Part shown: positions 11,054 through 23,001 of the stretch, one piece after another | Position numbering within the stretch: position 1 is the first letter of the stretch | Layout of the letters: each line of letters starts with the position of its first letter | DNA from: Tubulanus polymorphus | Taxonomy: Eukaryota; Nemertea; Palaeonemertea; Tubulaniformes; Tubulanidae | Direction of reading: 5' to 3' | DNA length: 60,000 bases | Assembly: GCF_964204645.1 (NCBI RefSeq) | Contig: NC_134030.1 | Coordinates: forward strand, 14,972,447 to 15,032,446 | Translations under genes and position numbers: made by a program | Notes under the pieces: generated by a model | The model's input: only the letters and a program-made list of their open reading frames with translations | What the model was told of the DNA's origin: nothing | The model's database searches: none

Positions 11054-11662
11054 GTTGCCCCACCTTCCAAGGATTCGACCCCGAATCGTTAAAATGAAAT
11101 CATAATGCATATAGTATAGATGCACATAGCAGATGAACAATTGACTGATAGTAAAGCAAGATTAACAGCAAAATGTAAATAGTAGATAATATGTAGACAG
11201 TCGGCAGTATGTAAATAGTGAATAATAAATCTCATATGTAAACTCGTATGTAAATAGCAAACAATAAATCTCAATCCCCTGGATCACTACACAAGAAAAA
11301 AATTAATCCTTGCATCCGCATATCCGGTGATCGCAAAACGCAGTCAGTCCATAATTGTACATGGTATTGACTCGAAACGAATGGTCTAACTGTTCACTTC
11401 ATTGACGCTGTACGCAGTTCTTTTCGAATCACCCGCGAGATTATGGAAGAGCCAGCATAGTAGTTATGATAAAACGGATTGTAGGCGTGTCGATAATTAG
11501 ATAATTACGTGTCCGGTACAGGTGAGTGGATCAGCCAGAATAACACTCACAGTTCGCTGCGGCTGATGCCACAATAAATTACTTGCATCACTGACACCTC
11601 ACGCGATAAGCGGATAGATAAACACCTCGTGCGAGATTCCTCCGACCATAACGTAACGCACT

Positions 11663-13019
<1,357 letters not shown>

Positions 13020-13490
13020 CTAAACATGCGTCATTACAGGTAATGCAATCATTCTGCCGTCAGGGAACGCTAAGTAAATAAAAACAGAGAAATCGCTGGT
13101 TAAAATCTGGCTAACCCGACGGGCTGCTAACCACGGTAGTTTAAAAGTAGTGTTCAACTTAATCGGTTTGGTGTTCCCATCAGATTTTGCGATGAGATGC
13201 GATTCTCGCCAATTTATGATTAGGCTAGGTATCCATCCCCGTTTTACATTCACGGCAAGGCCAGTCGGGTGCTGATTCATGCAATATGAATGTGGGCAAT
13301 TGGGCAGCGTCAGCAGATCGATGTTCATGCAATCGTCTAGTGCTGATAAACATAATACTAATTTACAACCAAATTGCCTCTGGTAAAATCTTTTTAACAG
13401 AAGATGCGCAACCACAACTAACACATGTGAGATACAAATTAAGATAAATAGACTAATAAAAATCCGTTTTTCGTCCTGAACGGTTGACAA
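13020..13490 (-). CDS. small membrane-anchored ORF downstream of env
   Basis: This 156-codon ORF starts 83 bp after the env stop in the sense direction. It begins with a charged segment, then a strong hydrophobic stretch (residues about 12-33, ending LVVVAHLLL) that could be a signal anchor. Then come several cysteines (CLSALDDC, LPNCPHSYC) and a hydrophobic C-terminal third. I do not recognise it. Its position matches where complex retroelements keep accessory genes. It could also be a displaced or degenerate piece of an envelope. No interruption is present in the frame. Confidence 0.45.
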   Translation of the reverse strand: MSTVQDEKRIFISLFILICISHVLVVVAHLLLKRFYQRQFGCKLVLCLSALDDCMNIDLLTLPNCPHSYCMNQHPTGLAVNVKRGWIPSLIINWRESHLIAKSDGNTKPIKLNTTFKLPWLAARRVSQILTSDFSVFIYLAFPDGRMIALPVMTHV

Positions 13491-13573
13491 TATATTTTCT
13501 AGGAGTGACGCACTATGAACTGAGTCGTCATCGCTAGTAGGTGGTCCAAAATGTAGCGGGTGCTTATTTGAGA

Positions 13574-15562
13574 CTAGTTTAAATGCGTTGGTCGCAGGTA
13601 GTTGACCCGATGACCCGCAGCTATTGTTGAAAGAGTTCGCCGCATAAACATAATTAAATAAGTTGAAAATGCGAGTGAAATTAAGCTTAGAAATAGAGAT
13701 ATTGACGCCAATAATCGATCCTGACTTATTCCAGGAATAAATGAATCAGTATTTGTCCATTTCGCAGATAGAAGCGCGTCCGCCTTAGTAGCGAATAGTT
13801 TTACATTTTTGTGACCATTTTCTGTCAGTTTCTTGAAATTAGCGATGAATTGTCCCTCATTGTGAGCTACCTGGTTCCATTTATCTCGAACTAATTTAAT
13901 CTCCGGTAGAGTCACTTGGTGAATTTGAGACGAGTGACTTTCCGTATCCAAAATTTGTTGCCTCTTATTAAAATCAAGATGCTTGAAAAACGCCAAAATA
14001 ACTGGTAGATTGATTGGGTGTGAATATATCGGTGACATATCATTTTTGTGACAATTTGTGATTTTTGCGGGGATTTTGAACTTTGATGATGTTATTCCGC
14101 AACCGCACGGCAGTTTTATCAGGCACATTGTGCATGCGGTTATAGCTTTTACAGGCTTACCAGGGCAGGTCATGGACCACGACGAGTCCCTGCCGCTTGC
14201 TAAGTATGTTCCAGATCCTAAGTCTAGGGCGCCCTCATAGAGCCCGGATTCTTGATACCTAATATCACAAAGACGCATGATGTTGTTGTGATCATTGAAA
14301 AAAAGTGCGCTGGCGCAACTAGATACCGAACGCGACCTCATGGACCTAGCTGTCGGACAGGTTTTCACCCCTTTACCTTCACACGTGGCATAATCGCCCG
14401 TGTCGAGTTCATTAATCATTTCGCTAATCATTTCGAGTTCAGTATAAAAGTCGCCCGAATTAGTTACACCTATGTATGCCGGTAGGTCCTTTATTAAAGT
14501 GCAGTTATCTGATGAGGCATTGACTGGTACCGGAATAGCCGATATCGAATATATATCAAATTTGGTGCTAATTTTGGAAAGTGGAAATTTGACTGCAATA
14601 TGAATAGCTCTGTCTGTCCTGGTGTACAGAATGTCCCGAACCTGATAATAGTGACCAGGGTCCGAATACGATATAGAAAAACCTGGGTAATCTTGGGATA
14701 GCATATCACGGATCGACCCAATTGTATGGGCTATAATTTTGCTAGGCACAAAGCTCATCGGCAAATAGCCGTCAACCAGGGTTTGGACACCTGATAGCCA
14801 ATTGCGTGCCTCGAGTTCAATTTGCATGGCTGCCTCCTGATGGGCTGCAAAATACTGAATGAAATTGCTGATAACGGAGACTGAGGTGCTAAGGTCTGAA
14901 ATTCGTGCCGAGTTACGCGAAGATAGCTGTGACAGCTTTACAAGATTGGTCTGCAGATTTGATATTAAGTTATGGTTATTTCCAATGGCTGTCATGACGT
15001 TTTTGAAGCGAGCCGAAGTTAGATTCATAAATGACGACATTTCGTTACCTTGTCGAATGAGTTCATTCTGCGTCAATTTGGCAAAATTTTCGAGCTTCTG
15101 CACGTGGCTTCGTATCTCGTTTACTTCGCCTTCGGTGGCCGTTCCAAACAAGCTTTTGGATATGCTACCCACAAAATTTAATAGGCCCCGCTTAGAGCGG
15201 GGGGACACAGATAATTTTCTGGGCATCAAAAGCTTGATTTCGTTTGACATCGATTGAAATTGTGACGCTGACCGATTGCGTTGCTGGGTTAGTAAGTGTA
15301 CACACTCGAGTAGTTGGTGACATACGTCGTCAGCATTTGGCGGACAGACCGGTGGTTTAAAAGAGGGGATCGGATACTTAATCCAAGGTAGTGAGTACGT
15401 GTGGCTCAAATATGAACCCGCGTTATCAATTTGGCTTTGGAAAGAGAAAAGGATGCCGTAATTTTTCCTCAAAATAACTTTTTCGTTGCCGATTTCACCA
15501 TCTACTCGATTGAGCAAAATAGAAAGGTTAATAAAAACTGATAAGACTACCGCGTCGATCAT
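13574..15562 (-). CDS. env: envelope glycoprotein, baculovirus F-like (errantivirus-type env)
   Basis: An uninterrupted 662-codon frame. It opens with a hydrophobic signal peptide (residues 1-22). A furin-type site RSKR at 122-125 is followed directly by the glycine-led, hydrophobic GLLNFVGSISKSLFG. This is the cleavage-site/fusion-peptide arrangement of baculovirus F proteins and errantivirus Env. Heptad-rich helical sequence follows (about 140-245), then a cysteine-rich region (about 350-500), a single transmembrane helix at 617-640 and a 22-residue basic tail. By family it would be cleaved into two subunits and mediate membrane fusion. It sits after integrase, as in errantiviruses. It is notable that this frame is intact while pol is broken. 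Confidence 0.85.
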   Translation of the reverse strand: MIDAVVLSVFINLSILLNRVDGEIGNEKVILRKNYGILFSFQSQIDNAGSYLSHTYSLPWIKYPIPSFKPPVCPPNADDVCHQLLECVHLLTQQRNRSASQFQSMSNEIKLLMPRKLSVSPRSKRGLLNFVGSISKSLFGTATEGEVNEIRSHVQKLENFAKLTQNELIRQGNEMSSFMNLTSARFKNVMTAIGNNHNLISNLQTNLVKLSQLSSRNSARISDLSTSVSVISNFIQYFAAHQEAAMQIELEARNWLSGVQTLVDGYLPMSFVPSKIIAHTIGSIRDMLSQDYPGFSISYSDPGHYYQVRDILYTRTDRAIHIAVKFPLSKISTKFDIYSISAIPVPVNASSDNCTLIKDLPAYIGVTNSGDFYTELEMISEMINELDTGDYATCEGKGVKTCPTARSMRSRSVSSCASALFFNDHNNIMRLCDIRYQESGLYEGALDLGSGTYLASGRDSSWSMTCPGKPVKAITACTMCLIKLPCGCGITSSKFKIPAKITNCHKNDMSPIYSHPINLPVILAFFKHLDFNKRQQILDTESHSSQIHQVTLPEIKLVRDKWNQVAHNEGQFIANFKKLTENGHKNVKLFATKADALLSAKWTNTDSFIPGISQDRLLASISLFLSLISLAFSTYLIMFMRRTLSTIAAGHRVNYLRPTHLN

Positions 15563-15858
15563 CGTGTATAACTGCGTAAATATTCTGTGCCTGAAATAGA
15601 TTTTGAACAGTTATAGTTAATTCATGGATCGAGTAAAAAAACACATTCTCCTTCATGTAGCGCGTTCAATAAAGTTTTATCTCTCTGTAATCAATAGATA
15701 GCATGCATGAGTACGAATTAGCGATTCATATCGTCAAGTGATAATAAATAAAATAATAGATAATAAAATAATGTATACATATACGAGTAATAAAGGGGTA
15801 TGGGGTACAAAGTCGGATATTGCGTGTACTTAGTGTCCGATGGGTTATTTATAGCCGG

Positions 15859-17318
15859 TTAGCGTTTTCTTTTCTTAACTTTTGACAGTCTAAGTGTTTC
15901 TATCAGCCGTTTGTCGAGTATGTTGCTGGCTGGCTCCCAGGACGGTGGATAGTCGCCGACCCACTTGACTAAATACTGCCGTTTATTTTTTCGCTTCCGC
16001 GATTTTAACAAACACTCTACGGAATAAGTTTCGTCATTTTCACTGTGATCAGTCTGGGCGTTGTCGGGGAAGGTCTGGTATACCTCACCGATCTGATTTG
16101 TTTGCTCACCGTCGTCGTCTGACCGATCTAGGGGTCTGTCTTTTGGGTGGATATAGATTTTGAGTCTGTTTGCATGGACTGGGGCTCGCAATACCCTTCC
16201 TGCCTGAGTTTTTAGTATATAGTTGACAGGTGATACCTTCTTGGTGACAATGTACGGGCCATGATACGGGTGTAGGAGTTTCTTAGTGAGGCCCTTGATG
16301 TTTCTAGAATTATGGAGCCAAACTAAGTCACCCTCCGCGTACGGCGGTTCGGTGGCCTTAAATCGATTATCGTATTGTTGTTTTGTCTTTTGTTGGGTTT
16401 TCTCTAGATTTAGTTTGGCCCATTTACGTGCCTCCGTTAGTTTGATAATTACGTCGTTGATGTATTCATTCGACGACTGAAATTCGTGTTCGGGTGGCAA
16501 TAGCATTACGTCAATTGGCGTGCGAGCTTCTTGTCCATGCATCAGATAGAACGGCGTATAACCCGTGCTTTTGACAACTGAGGTTCGGTATGCGTGGAGC
16601 ATAGCAGGAATAAACTCATCCCAGTCAGTTTGTTCAGAGTTACAAAACATACTTAAGCCTTGGACCAGAGTCCCGTTGTACTTCTCCGTGAGGCCATCAG
16701 TACACGGATGATAGGATGACGTACGCGCCTGATTGGTTCTACAAAGCTCACACAGTTCTCTGACTAGGGAAGATAGAAAATTTTGATCTCGGTCACTAAG
16801 GATTGTGCCGGCTGCACCATGAGGACAGAAAATTTCGTCAAAAAGTATGCGGCCGATGACTGGCGCAGTTATTGATTTCGTGGGAAACGCTTCTGTCTAT
16901 CTAGTTAAATAGTCAGTAATAACGACGATATATTGATTCCCTCTCTTGGAGCGATGTATTGGGCCCACGCAGTCGATAGAAATTCTGTCAAAAGGGGCTG
17001 CAACAGCTCAATAGGTATTGGTATCTGCGGTGCTATCTTTTTGTGTTTTGGTGTTTTTCGGGTAGAACATGGGACACACGATTTGGTCCAGTGCAATGTG
17101 TCCTCATACATTCCAGGCCAATAGTATTTTGCTCTAATTTTCTCATATTTTTTTTCAAAACCAAAGTGGCCCCCCGTCACGTCATCGTGATATGCGGCGA
17201 GGATGGAAACCCTTAGCGACGTTGGTAAATATATTTGCATACCGGAGGGATTGTTTCGCCGTTTACGGTTTAACAACCCGTTCCGGTCTACGCAGTAAAA
17301 TTCCGAACTTGGGATCAC
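15859..17318 (-). pseudogene. gypsy integrase with C-terminal chromodomain
   Basis: The 17318-16905 frame carries the HHCC zinc-binding domain (YHDDVTGGHFG to CVPCS). The catalytic core continues through other frames: the first Asp (ISIDCVGP, near 16980), the second Asp (LSDRDQNF, near 16800) and the Glu of GLTEKYN (near 16690) are all readable, with a frameshift near 16990 and a TAG near 16892. The open 16650-15859 frame gives the end of the core, the GPY module (HPYHGPYIV) and a chromodomain (see separate entry). The product would insert element DNA, with the chromodomain steering toward modified histones. It is inactive as it stands. Confidence 0.85.
15886..16026 (-). other. chromodomain at the integrase C-terminus
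   Basis: Residues about 209-255 of the 16650-15859 frame read YSVECLLKSRKRKNKRQYLV, then KWVGDYPPSWEPASNI. The Y...V-E-x-I/L-L start, the YLVKW core and the SWEP motif are diagnostic of chromodomains. Integrase chromodomains define chromoviruses and related lineages. Confidence 0.85.
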
Positions 17319-17367
17319 TTCTCTAGCTAGGCTGTCATCGGCAGGAAGCTCGCGAGATACTAGATAG

Positions 17368-17958
17368 TTAGTGCGATAGAAGGTCGCAGGACCTAGGATC
17401 GTCTCGTTTAGCCTGAAATATTATAGGGATTTGGTCGTTCAATATGCGGGTTGTCCCAGTATCAAGTACTGGTTCGGATTGTGAATCGGGATTGTCCAGT
17501 GCATTTACATATTGTCGTCTAGACAGGGCATCGGCATTGCAGTGTACGCGGCCGGCTCTGTGGACTATCTCCATGTCGTATTCTTGAAGAGCTCAACGAC
17601 AAAAGCGACCCTGGGGTTCCTTCAGTGTCATGAGCCACCTTAGGGCATTGTGGTCGGTTACGACTCTGAATCGGCGCCCATGGAGGCATGGTTTAAATTT
17701 CTTAATCCCCTCCATAATTGCGGCCATTTCGCGTTGCGTCGTATCCCAGTTCTTTTCGCGGGGTAGAAAATTTCGTCCACCGTAGGCAATCACGCGTTCG
17801 TTGCCGTCAATACGTTGACACAGAACAAGACCAATCGCGGTCGCGCTTCCATCAGTGTGCAGCTCGAAAGGTTGGTTAAAGTCCGGAAAGGCTAGGACTG
17901 GAGGACTCGTTAGCCTGACGTTGTTGTGGGGACTGGGTACTCGTTTATTGCTCGACAT
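17368..17958 (-). pseudogene. gypsy RNase H domain
   Basis: The frame from 17958 reads LTSPPVLAFPDF, the RNase H start FELHTDGSATAIG (first Asp), the Glu in REMAAIMEGI and VVTDHNALRWL. A TGA at 17595-17593 interrupts it. The same frame resumes with MEIVHRAGRVHCNADALSRR, the end of the domain. The junction to RT (near 17930) lacks the thumb/connection segment (the region normally holding RSFLGL-x-x-YYRRF), about 40 codons. That is an internal deletion rather than a simple frameshift. Confidence 0.85.
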
Positions 17959-19080
17959 TTCTCTGGGTCAGGCTTGATGCCTTCACCACTGATAATATGG
18001 CCCAAATACAAAACGCTGTCGAGAGCAAAATGACATTTATCGGGTTTTAACGTGAGGCCCGCATCTCGAAATCTCATAAAAATCTGTTCAAGGTGAATTA
18101 AATGTTCCTCAAAAGTTCGTGAAAAGACGACGACATCGTCTAGATATATTAAACAGATTTTCCAGCTTAGGCCTCGGAGCACATTCTCCATCAATCTCTC
18201 AAAGGTGCCTGGACTATTGCACAAGCCAAATGGAAGACGATTGAATTCGAATAGGCCCCTGCTACAAGCAAAGGCGGTAATCGGCTTGGATTCCTCGTCA
18301 ACTTCCACTTGCCAATATCCTGATCGTAAATCAAGAGACGAGAAATATTTTGGTTGTGTCGCACCGAGGCTACCGAGAATATCGTAGCACCTTGGCATTG
18401 GGAATGAATCTTTGCGTGTGATGGAATTTACTTTACGGTAGTCAACGCAGAATCGCGTTTGGCCGTTTTTCTTTTTTACCAAGACGACCGGGCTACTCCA
18501 GGGGGAGTTTGATTCGCGTATGATATCTGCCTTGACCATTTTGTCAACCTCATCTTCCTCTATTTTTCTCATTTCTGGGGTTCTACGGTAGGCTCTTTGT
18601 CGAATCGGTGGGTGACCATGAACGTCAATATGGTGTTTGATTAATGAAGTGTTGCCTAACTCACTGTCGTCATTCGCGAAAACGTCGCGATATTCGCTAA
18701 GTAGGTTCGTCAGTGTCTGTTTCTCGCCCTTCGTCAGCTTGGCGTCGCTCAAGTCCACGTTAGGTGGGTTTAGGTTTGGCTTATCGTTTCTAGTACTTAT
18801 GTGGCACATATTGCATCTTTCCTGGCTGACTGGCGGGGTGTCAGTTTCTTCCAGGGTTGAGTGAACTTGGAACAACTCAGTCGACAGGTGCCCCAGCGTT
18901 GTACCCTGGAACAGCTGTATAGGATTGACCGTAAGGTTACAGATTCGAAAAGGGACAGTTTCGTTCTTTACTAAGGCAATTATTTTAGCCCCGATTAAGC
19001 TCGACTTTTTTAATTGTGTACTTGGGTCTATGTAGCACTCCGTGTCATCTCAAATTCTGTCGACGACCTTAGCAGGGATA
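17910..19080 (-). pseudogene. gypsy reverse transcriptase
   Basis: The open frame 18875-17910 holds SPWSSPVVLVKKKNGQTRFC, the catalytic FSSLDLRSGYWQV, FNRLPFGLCNSPGTF and LIYLDDVVVFS. Upstream, the same frame runs back through the protease-RT linker to about 19080 with one TGA at 19052-19050. The RT ends abruptly after YPVPTTTSG because of the deletion at the RNase H junction. Function: copies element RNA to DNA inside the particle. Confidence 0.9.
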
Positions 19081-19081
19081 A

Positions 19082-19456
19082 CTATTTCAGTGAATGGGGG
19101 ACGACTGTTGTCTCTTGAATGCAAATTTTAGTGTAAATAACTAGGTCGAACTGTCTCTGTAATGATAGTGGTCTACTCCCTGGAAATTGAATAATACCGA
19201 CCCCCAGATCCAATATAGCGTTGTGGGATGTAAGAAAATCCATACCTAAGATGACATCATAGGCCAACCCTGAAGCTACGTGCGCGTCAATCGGGAAGCC
19301 TATGTTACCAATATCCAGACTGAAACTTATTTTCCCTAACATTTTAATCGGCGAGCCATTGGCTGAATGGACATTGCGACTTGTGGGCAGGTCCAATTGT
19401 TTATTCTTAAAATAATCTAAAAATCCAAAAACATTTTCACTTATGACAGTTATCAC
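19082..19456 (-). pseudogene. gypsy aspartic protease, C-terminal part
   Basis: This frame gives the second half of a retroviral-type protease: the flap region and the conserved AYDVILGMDFL (ILG-x-D-F/W) motif. The active-site DSGSEIT lies at the end of the neighbouring frame (19974-19453), so the domain is split by a frameshift at about 19456-19470. By family it would mature Gag-Pol. Confidence 0.8.
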
Positions 19457-19974
19457 TTATTTTCAGTTATCTCGCTTCCGCTATCTACGAGGACAGTGAC
19501 GGTGTTAGTGCCAATTTTCCCGTGCACTGAGTTAGCTACTGAGGCCAGAATTGTCTTTGGCCTATCGGCATCAACCGTTGGATTACGGGCGACATCTGAG
19601 TCGACTGGCCCCAAGACCATATCAGGGTCTCTCGATGCATTCCGTACATTAGCTACAGAATTTTGAAGTAGAGTCCGGTAAAATAATAGACTAGAATCGA
19701 GTTTAGACATTTGCGAGGACACGTAAGATAAAGCATATTTCGATTTCGAGTATAAGTATGTAGTGAGTATATATGAATAAGATATAAATAATGATGCAGT
19801 ACATATGACAAATATGTGTGTCCATCTGAACACTGTAGCACAAGATAATTTCACAAGGTTAATCATACAATATAACAAACCAATAAGTAAAATTGACCAT
19901 TCCCGAATAAATCTCTCTCGGGCTCTTAAGGTATCTGGCGTAGGATTTAGATTGGACAGCCCGAATGAACCCAC
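19453..19974 (-). CDS. membrane-spanning segment fused to protease active site
   Basis: This 173-codon frame ends with VTVLVDSGSEIT, the catalytic DSG of the gypsy protease. Ahead of it, residues about 27-75 form two strongly hydrophobic stretches (ILLIGLLYCMINLV and IFVICTASLFISYSYILT) that look like transmembrane helices. Such a segment is not a usual part of gypsy Gag-Pol. It follows Gag (ending 19992) by 17 bp in a different frame, as expected if it were reached by ribosomal frameshifting. Alternatives are a chance hydrophobic frame or a captured sequence. The downstream protease half is frameshifted. Confidence 0.55.
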   Translation of the reverse strand: MGSFGLSNLNPTPDTLRARERFIREWSILLIGLLYCMINLVKLSCATVFRWTHIFVICTASLFISYSYILTTYLYSKSKYALSYVSSQMSKLDSSLLFYRTLLQNSVANVRNASRDPDMVLGPVDSDVARNPTVDADRPKTILASVANSVHGKIGTNTVTVLVDSGSEITENK

Positions 19975-19991
19975 ATTTAGACGGGCTTCAC

Positions 19992-21224
19992 TTAGTTTCC
20001 CCGCTTCGTCGAATACACGTTATCTGTTAGCGCACCCCGTGGTTGGTAGTTTTGATTTCCGGGATTATGATAGTTCGTAGGGCGCCCACGACGCGATCGA
20101 AAATCACGCCCATCTCTACAATAGGTCGCCGTGTGACCGACACGATTACATCGGCCACAAATAGGATCACCCGAGGTCGTTCGCTGGTTCCTATACTGAT
20201 CAGGAGGACGAACGTTCTGGGGAGGTCGTTGGTTGCGCATTTCCCTCACCTCGTTTCTCAGGGAAGCGATCTCATCCCTTAAAGATTGGACTAGTGACTT
20301 ATCGTCAGACATGGCTGCGACGGTTGCTGGCGGATCAAGCTGGTTAATTAATTCAGCCGTCAGTGCGTGGTTCACAGCCTCGTCCACATTTTTAAGGTGC
20401 TGTGTGATGACGAATTTCCTAATATCGGACCGTTGACCAGACATAAAAATATGAAGCCGAGAAGCGGCTGGAGTACCCAGTTTAGTAAATTTTGAAGTCA
20501 GGTCTTGAGAAGAGGGGCGGACTGGCTCGTGTGGACCCTGTTTTCGGCCAAGAAGTGCCTGCTCTTGTACCCAGTACAAATCTTGAGGATCTAGCTTCCT
20601 TTGTAGCCCCGCCTTAATAACAGAATATGTAGGGGGGTCTGGACCAGAGTGCTGGGCCATTACATCGTCATAGTGGTCGCGTGCAACACCTGTCAAATAG
20701 GCTGGGAGCGCGGCGGCCTTCATGTCGCTACCCCAACTGTTCAGCACGGATAGGCCTTCAAAGTCTCTTATGAAACGAGAAAAATCCTCCGAGGCCGATC
20801 CAGAAAATTTATCTAATTTCGGTGGCTGGAATGTGGGTCTCTGAAGACGGTGCACAATTGAGTCGATAGACCGTATATATGGTTCGGCCTCACGAGCAGT
20901 AGTTGGACTCGGTACAGAACCTAAAGGGGATTGCGGACTCGGTGATCGGGGCCGTGGTCCTGATGGAAACGGGCCGGTCGGACCGAGCCGAGAGATGGCC
21001 GTGCGAGGAGTACTCGATGAGAAGTGCACCGCTGTTTTGACATTAGAGGGAGATGTTACAGCCGGGAGGATCTCCCGCGTAATCGCTGCGGGTCGGACAG
21101 TGACCGTCCCCGAGTCAGTGCTACTATCGCTGGTACCGGTCGATACATCTGTCACCTCCATGATAAAAATATAGGCAACGTGGATAGGTTCAAAGTAATA
21201 TAGGTACCAAAAATATAGACACAA
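19992..21224 (-). CDS. gag: gypsy Gag with zinc knuckle
   Basis: A 410-codon open frame. The true start is probably the internal Met of MEVTDVSTG, because the first 21 residues are an unusual hydrophobic lead. A Pro/Ser-rich N-terminus is followed by a capsid-like helical region (about 130-290, with LPAYLTGVARDHYDDV), a basic linker and one CCHC knuckle, CGRCNRVGHTATYC, then an Arg/Gly-rich tail. Role: particle assembly and RNA packaging. The frame is intact. Confidence 0.85.
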   Translation of the reverse strand: MCLYFWYLYYFEPIHVAYIFIMEVTDVSTGTSDSSTDSGTVTVRPAAITREILPAVTSPSNVKTAVHFSSSTPRTAISRLGPTGPFPSGPRPRSPSPQSPLGSVPSPTTAREAEPYIRSIDSIVHRLQRPTFQPPKLDKFSGSASEDFSRFIRDFEGLSVLNSWGSDMKAAALPAYLTGVARDHYDDVMAQHSGPDPPTYSVIKAGLQRKLDPQDLYWVQEQALLGRKQGPHEPVRPSSQDLTSKFTKLGTPAASRLHIFMSGQRSDIRKFVITQHLKNVDEAVNHALTAELINQLDPPATVAAMSDDKSLVQSLRDEIASLRNEVREMRNQRPPQNVRPPDQYRNQRTTSGDPICGRCNRVGHTATYCRDGRDFRSRRGRPTNYHNPGNQNYQPRGALTDNVYSTKRGN

Positions 21225-21392
21225 TAGCTAATAATCCGAAAGCAAGACGATATTGACTAGACAAAAAACAGTGATCATTAGCTAGGACTGCAATAAATCA
21301 AAATCATTAGCGGTAGAGCACACGCTTGGTAACAGCAAGAAAGTGTCTGAAATAAAGAAACTGATGGTTAGAAAAAATAACACTCACCAGGA

Positions 21393-21410
21393 CCGTGGTT
21401 CTCCACCAAA
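21393..21410 (-). promoter_or_regulatory. probable primer binding site
   Basis: On the minus strand, directly inside the 5' LTR after two T bases, the sequence starts TGGTGGAGAACC. A TGG start next to the LTR is the mark of a tRNA primer site. The matching tRNA was not identified. Confidence 0.5.
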
Positions 21411-21755
21411 TGATACGTTGGAGACTAGCTCAGAAATGTTCCAGGTTCCGTAAAATGAAACAATGTCCAATCATGAATTTGAGATATACGAGTTTATTAC
21501 AACCGACTGGTCCGGATGAGTGTGGATGTGAGAATGGCGCATGATCGAGGGAGGGGTGCTACTATATATTCTAAAATGATAGGAGTAGAGAATCTCTCAC
21601 CGTCGGGATCGGAATTCCTTACCCGATACGGTAAACTGACCGACGGTTCAACTCTCTACATGAAATGAATGAGGAGGTGAAATGAAGATGGATCATGGAA
21701 TGAAATGATGTTTATACATACACACAATCTACAATAATACATGGGCTATATATCA
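21411..21755 (-). repeat. 5' LTR of gypsy element
   Basis: 345 bp with TG...CA ends, matching 10709-11053 except at six positions. Flanked outside by ATTG (21756-21759). Confidence 0.92.
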
Positions 21756-21759
21756 ATTG
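21756..21759. repeat. target-site duplication ATTG (right) of gypsy element
   Basis: Matches 10705-10708. Confidence 0.8.
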
Positions 21760-22147
21760 TATATAAGTGAGTAGCACTGTAGGTCAGTGAATACAGAGAA
21801 CAAATGATGTTTATTTTATCGATTATGCATAGGCTACGCGTACTAGCGCACACATGTGCTTGTGTTGATTGTCATAGTTAACATCATAAATAGCGCCACC
21901 CGCGGGTTGAATATGAACTATACGCACGGAGTGAAGGATAAATAGGTAACTATTCCGCTAACTATTACGGCTAATTCGTGTTCCTTTTTTCAATAAGTCA
22001 CATCTCAGGTCGCTATATGATTACTAAAGTTTCTTCTGGTTAAGAAATCGCGGAAAGTACAATTTTGATGGTATTTGCCCTTTAAAGATGATTTTGAATT
22101 GTTTGTACATTTCAAGTTCTGAAATCTCCAGTCTCCTGAGTGTAATA
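21760..22147. other. noncoding stretch, nothing supported
   Basis: No gene, repeat or motif stands out. Confidence 0.5.
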
Positions 22148-22156
22148 TTAATAATG

Positions 22157-22222
<66 letters not shown>

Positions 22223-22243
22223 TAATAATAACAATAATAATAA
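22148..22243. repeat. (TAA)n microsatellite
   Basis: About thirty TAA units with a few interruptions. It is followed by TAGCTGCAAGCAGCGAT, a small hairpin-forming sequence that looks like the end of a dispersed repeat. Confidence 0.9.
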
Positions 22244-22249
22244 ATATAG

Positions 22250-23001
22250 CTGCAAGCAGCGATAACGGGTTTCTGCCTTTCTGGATAGAATGTCGTTCAG
22301 GGATGCGAGCAAAGATTTCACCCGAAATCAGTTCGTTACATTCCGTTTTTGAAAGAGCGCCACCTAGGGGTCAACTCCCAACATGGATATGTCGACCCAC
22401 ATGTGCTACTACGCGCAAAGTACTAATGTGCCAGGTTTTGGGGGAAATAACATCGAGAAGAAGGAAGCTAAGGTGTTTTTACCATTCCCTAGTGACAGTT
22501 CAAGCGCATATTCGATTATAATTAGTTCCGAAAAAAGTCGACATTATGAGAAAACCGAATTTGGCCCAAAGCACAAATTTGGCCTATAGGGTAAACTATG
22601 CAGGAGGGAAGGCCTTATAGTGTTACTATTAGTAGAGGAGTGACAAGTCAGTCTGACAAGTCAAGCGATCAGATGGGGACTGCAATTCACATATGAAATT
22701 GACGTCCAATAACCATTATAAAAACATAATCACGAACGGTACCATCACTCCCCATTACTTACTGTCACTGGTCTCTGGCTAGCAATCATTCTTTATCGGT
22801 GCAGTGGGTAGGTATTTTCACCTGACTTTGTTCTTCTATGACATTACCATCTACGCTGCGTCACGATGTGATGTACATGTACAAGAGACATCCAATTTGT
22901 AATGTATGTAATGTATAAACTGACATTAGACCGTTTAATATCGACGATAACAAGGTATCACCGACGCTGACATTTTCTGACGCTAACTAGTATGACCCAT
23001 A
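22250..23001. other. noncoding stretch, nothing supported
   Basis: No gene is seen. The ORFs here are short and show no recognisable motif. Confidence 0.5.

Noticed and set aside
13574-15562. Env as a captured exogenous viral gene unrelated to the element
   Set aside because: It lies between integrase and 3' LTR inside matching LTRs and target duplications, so it belongs to the element.
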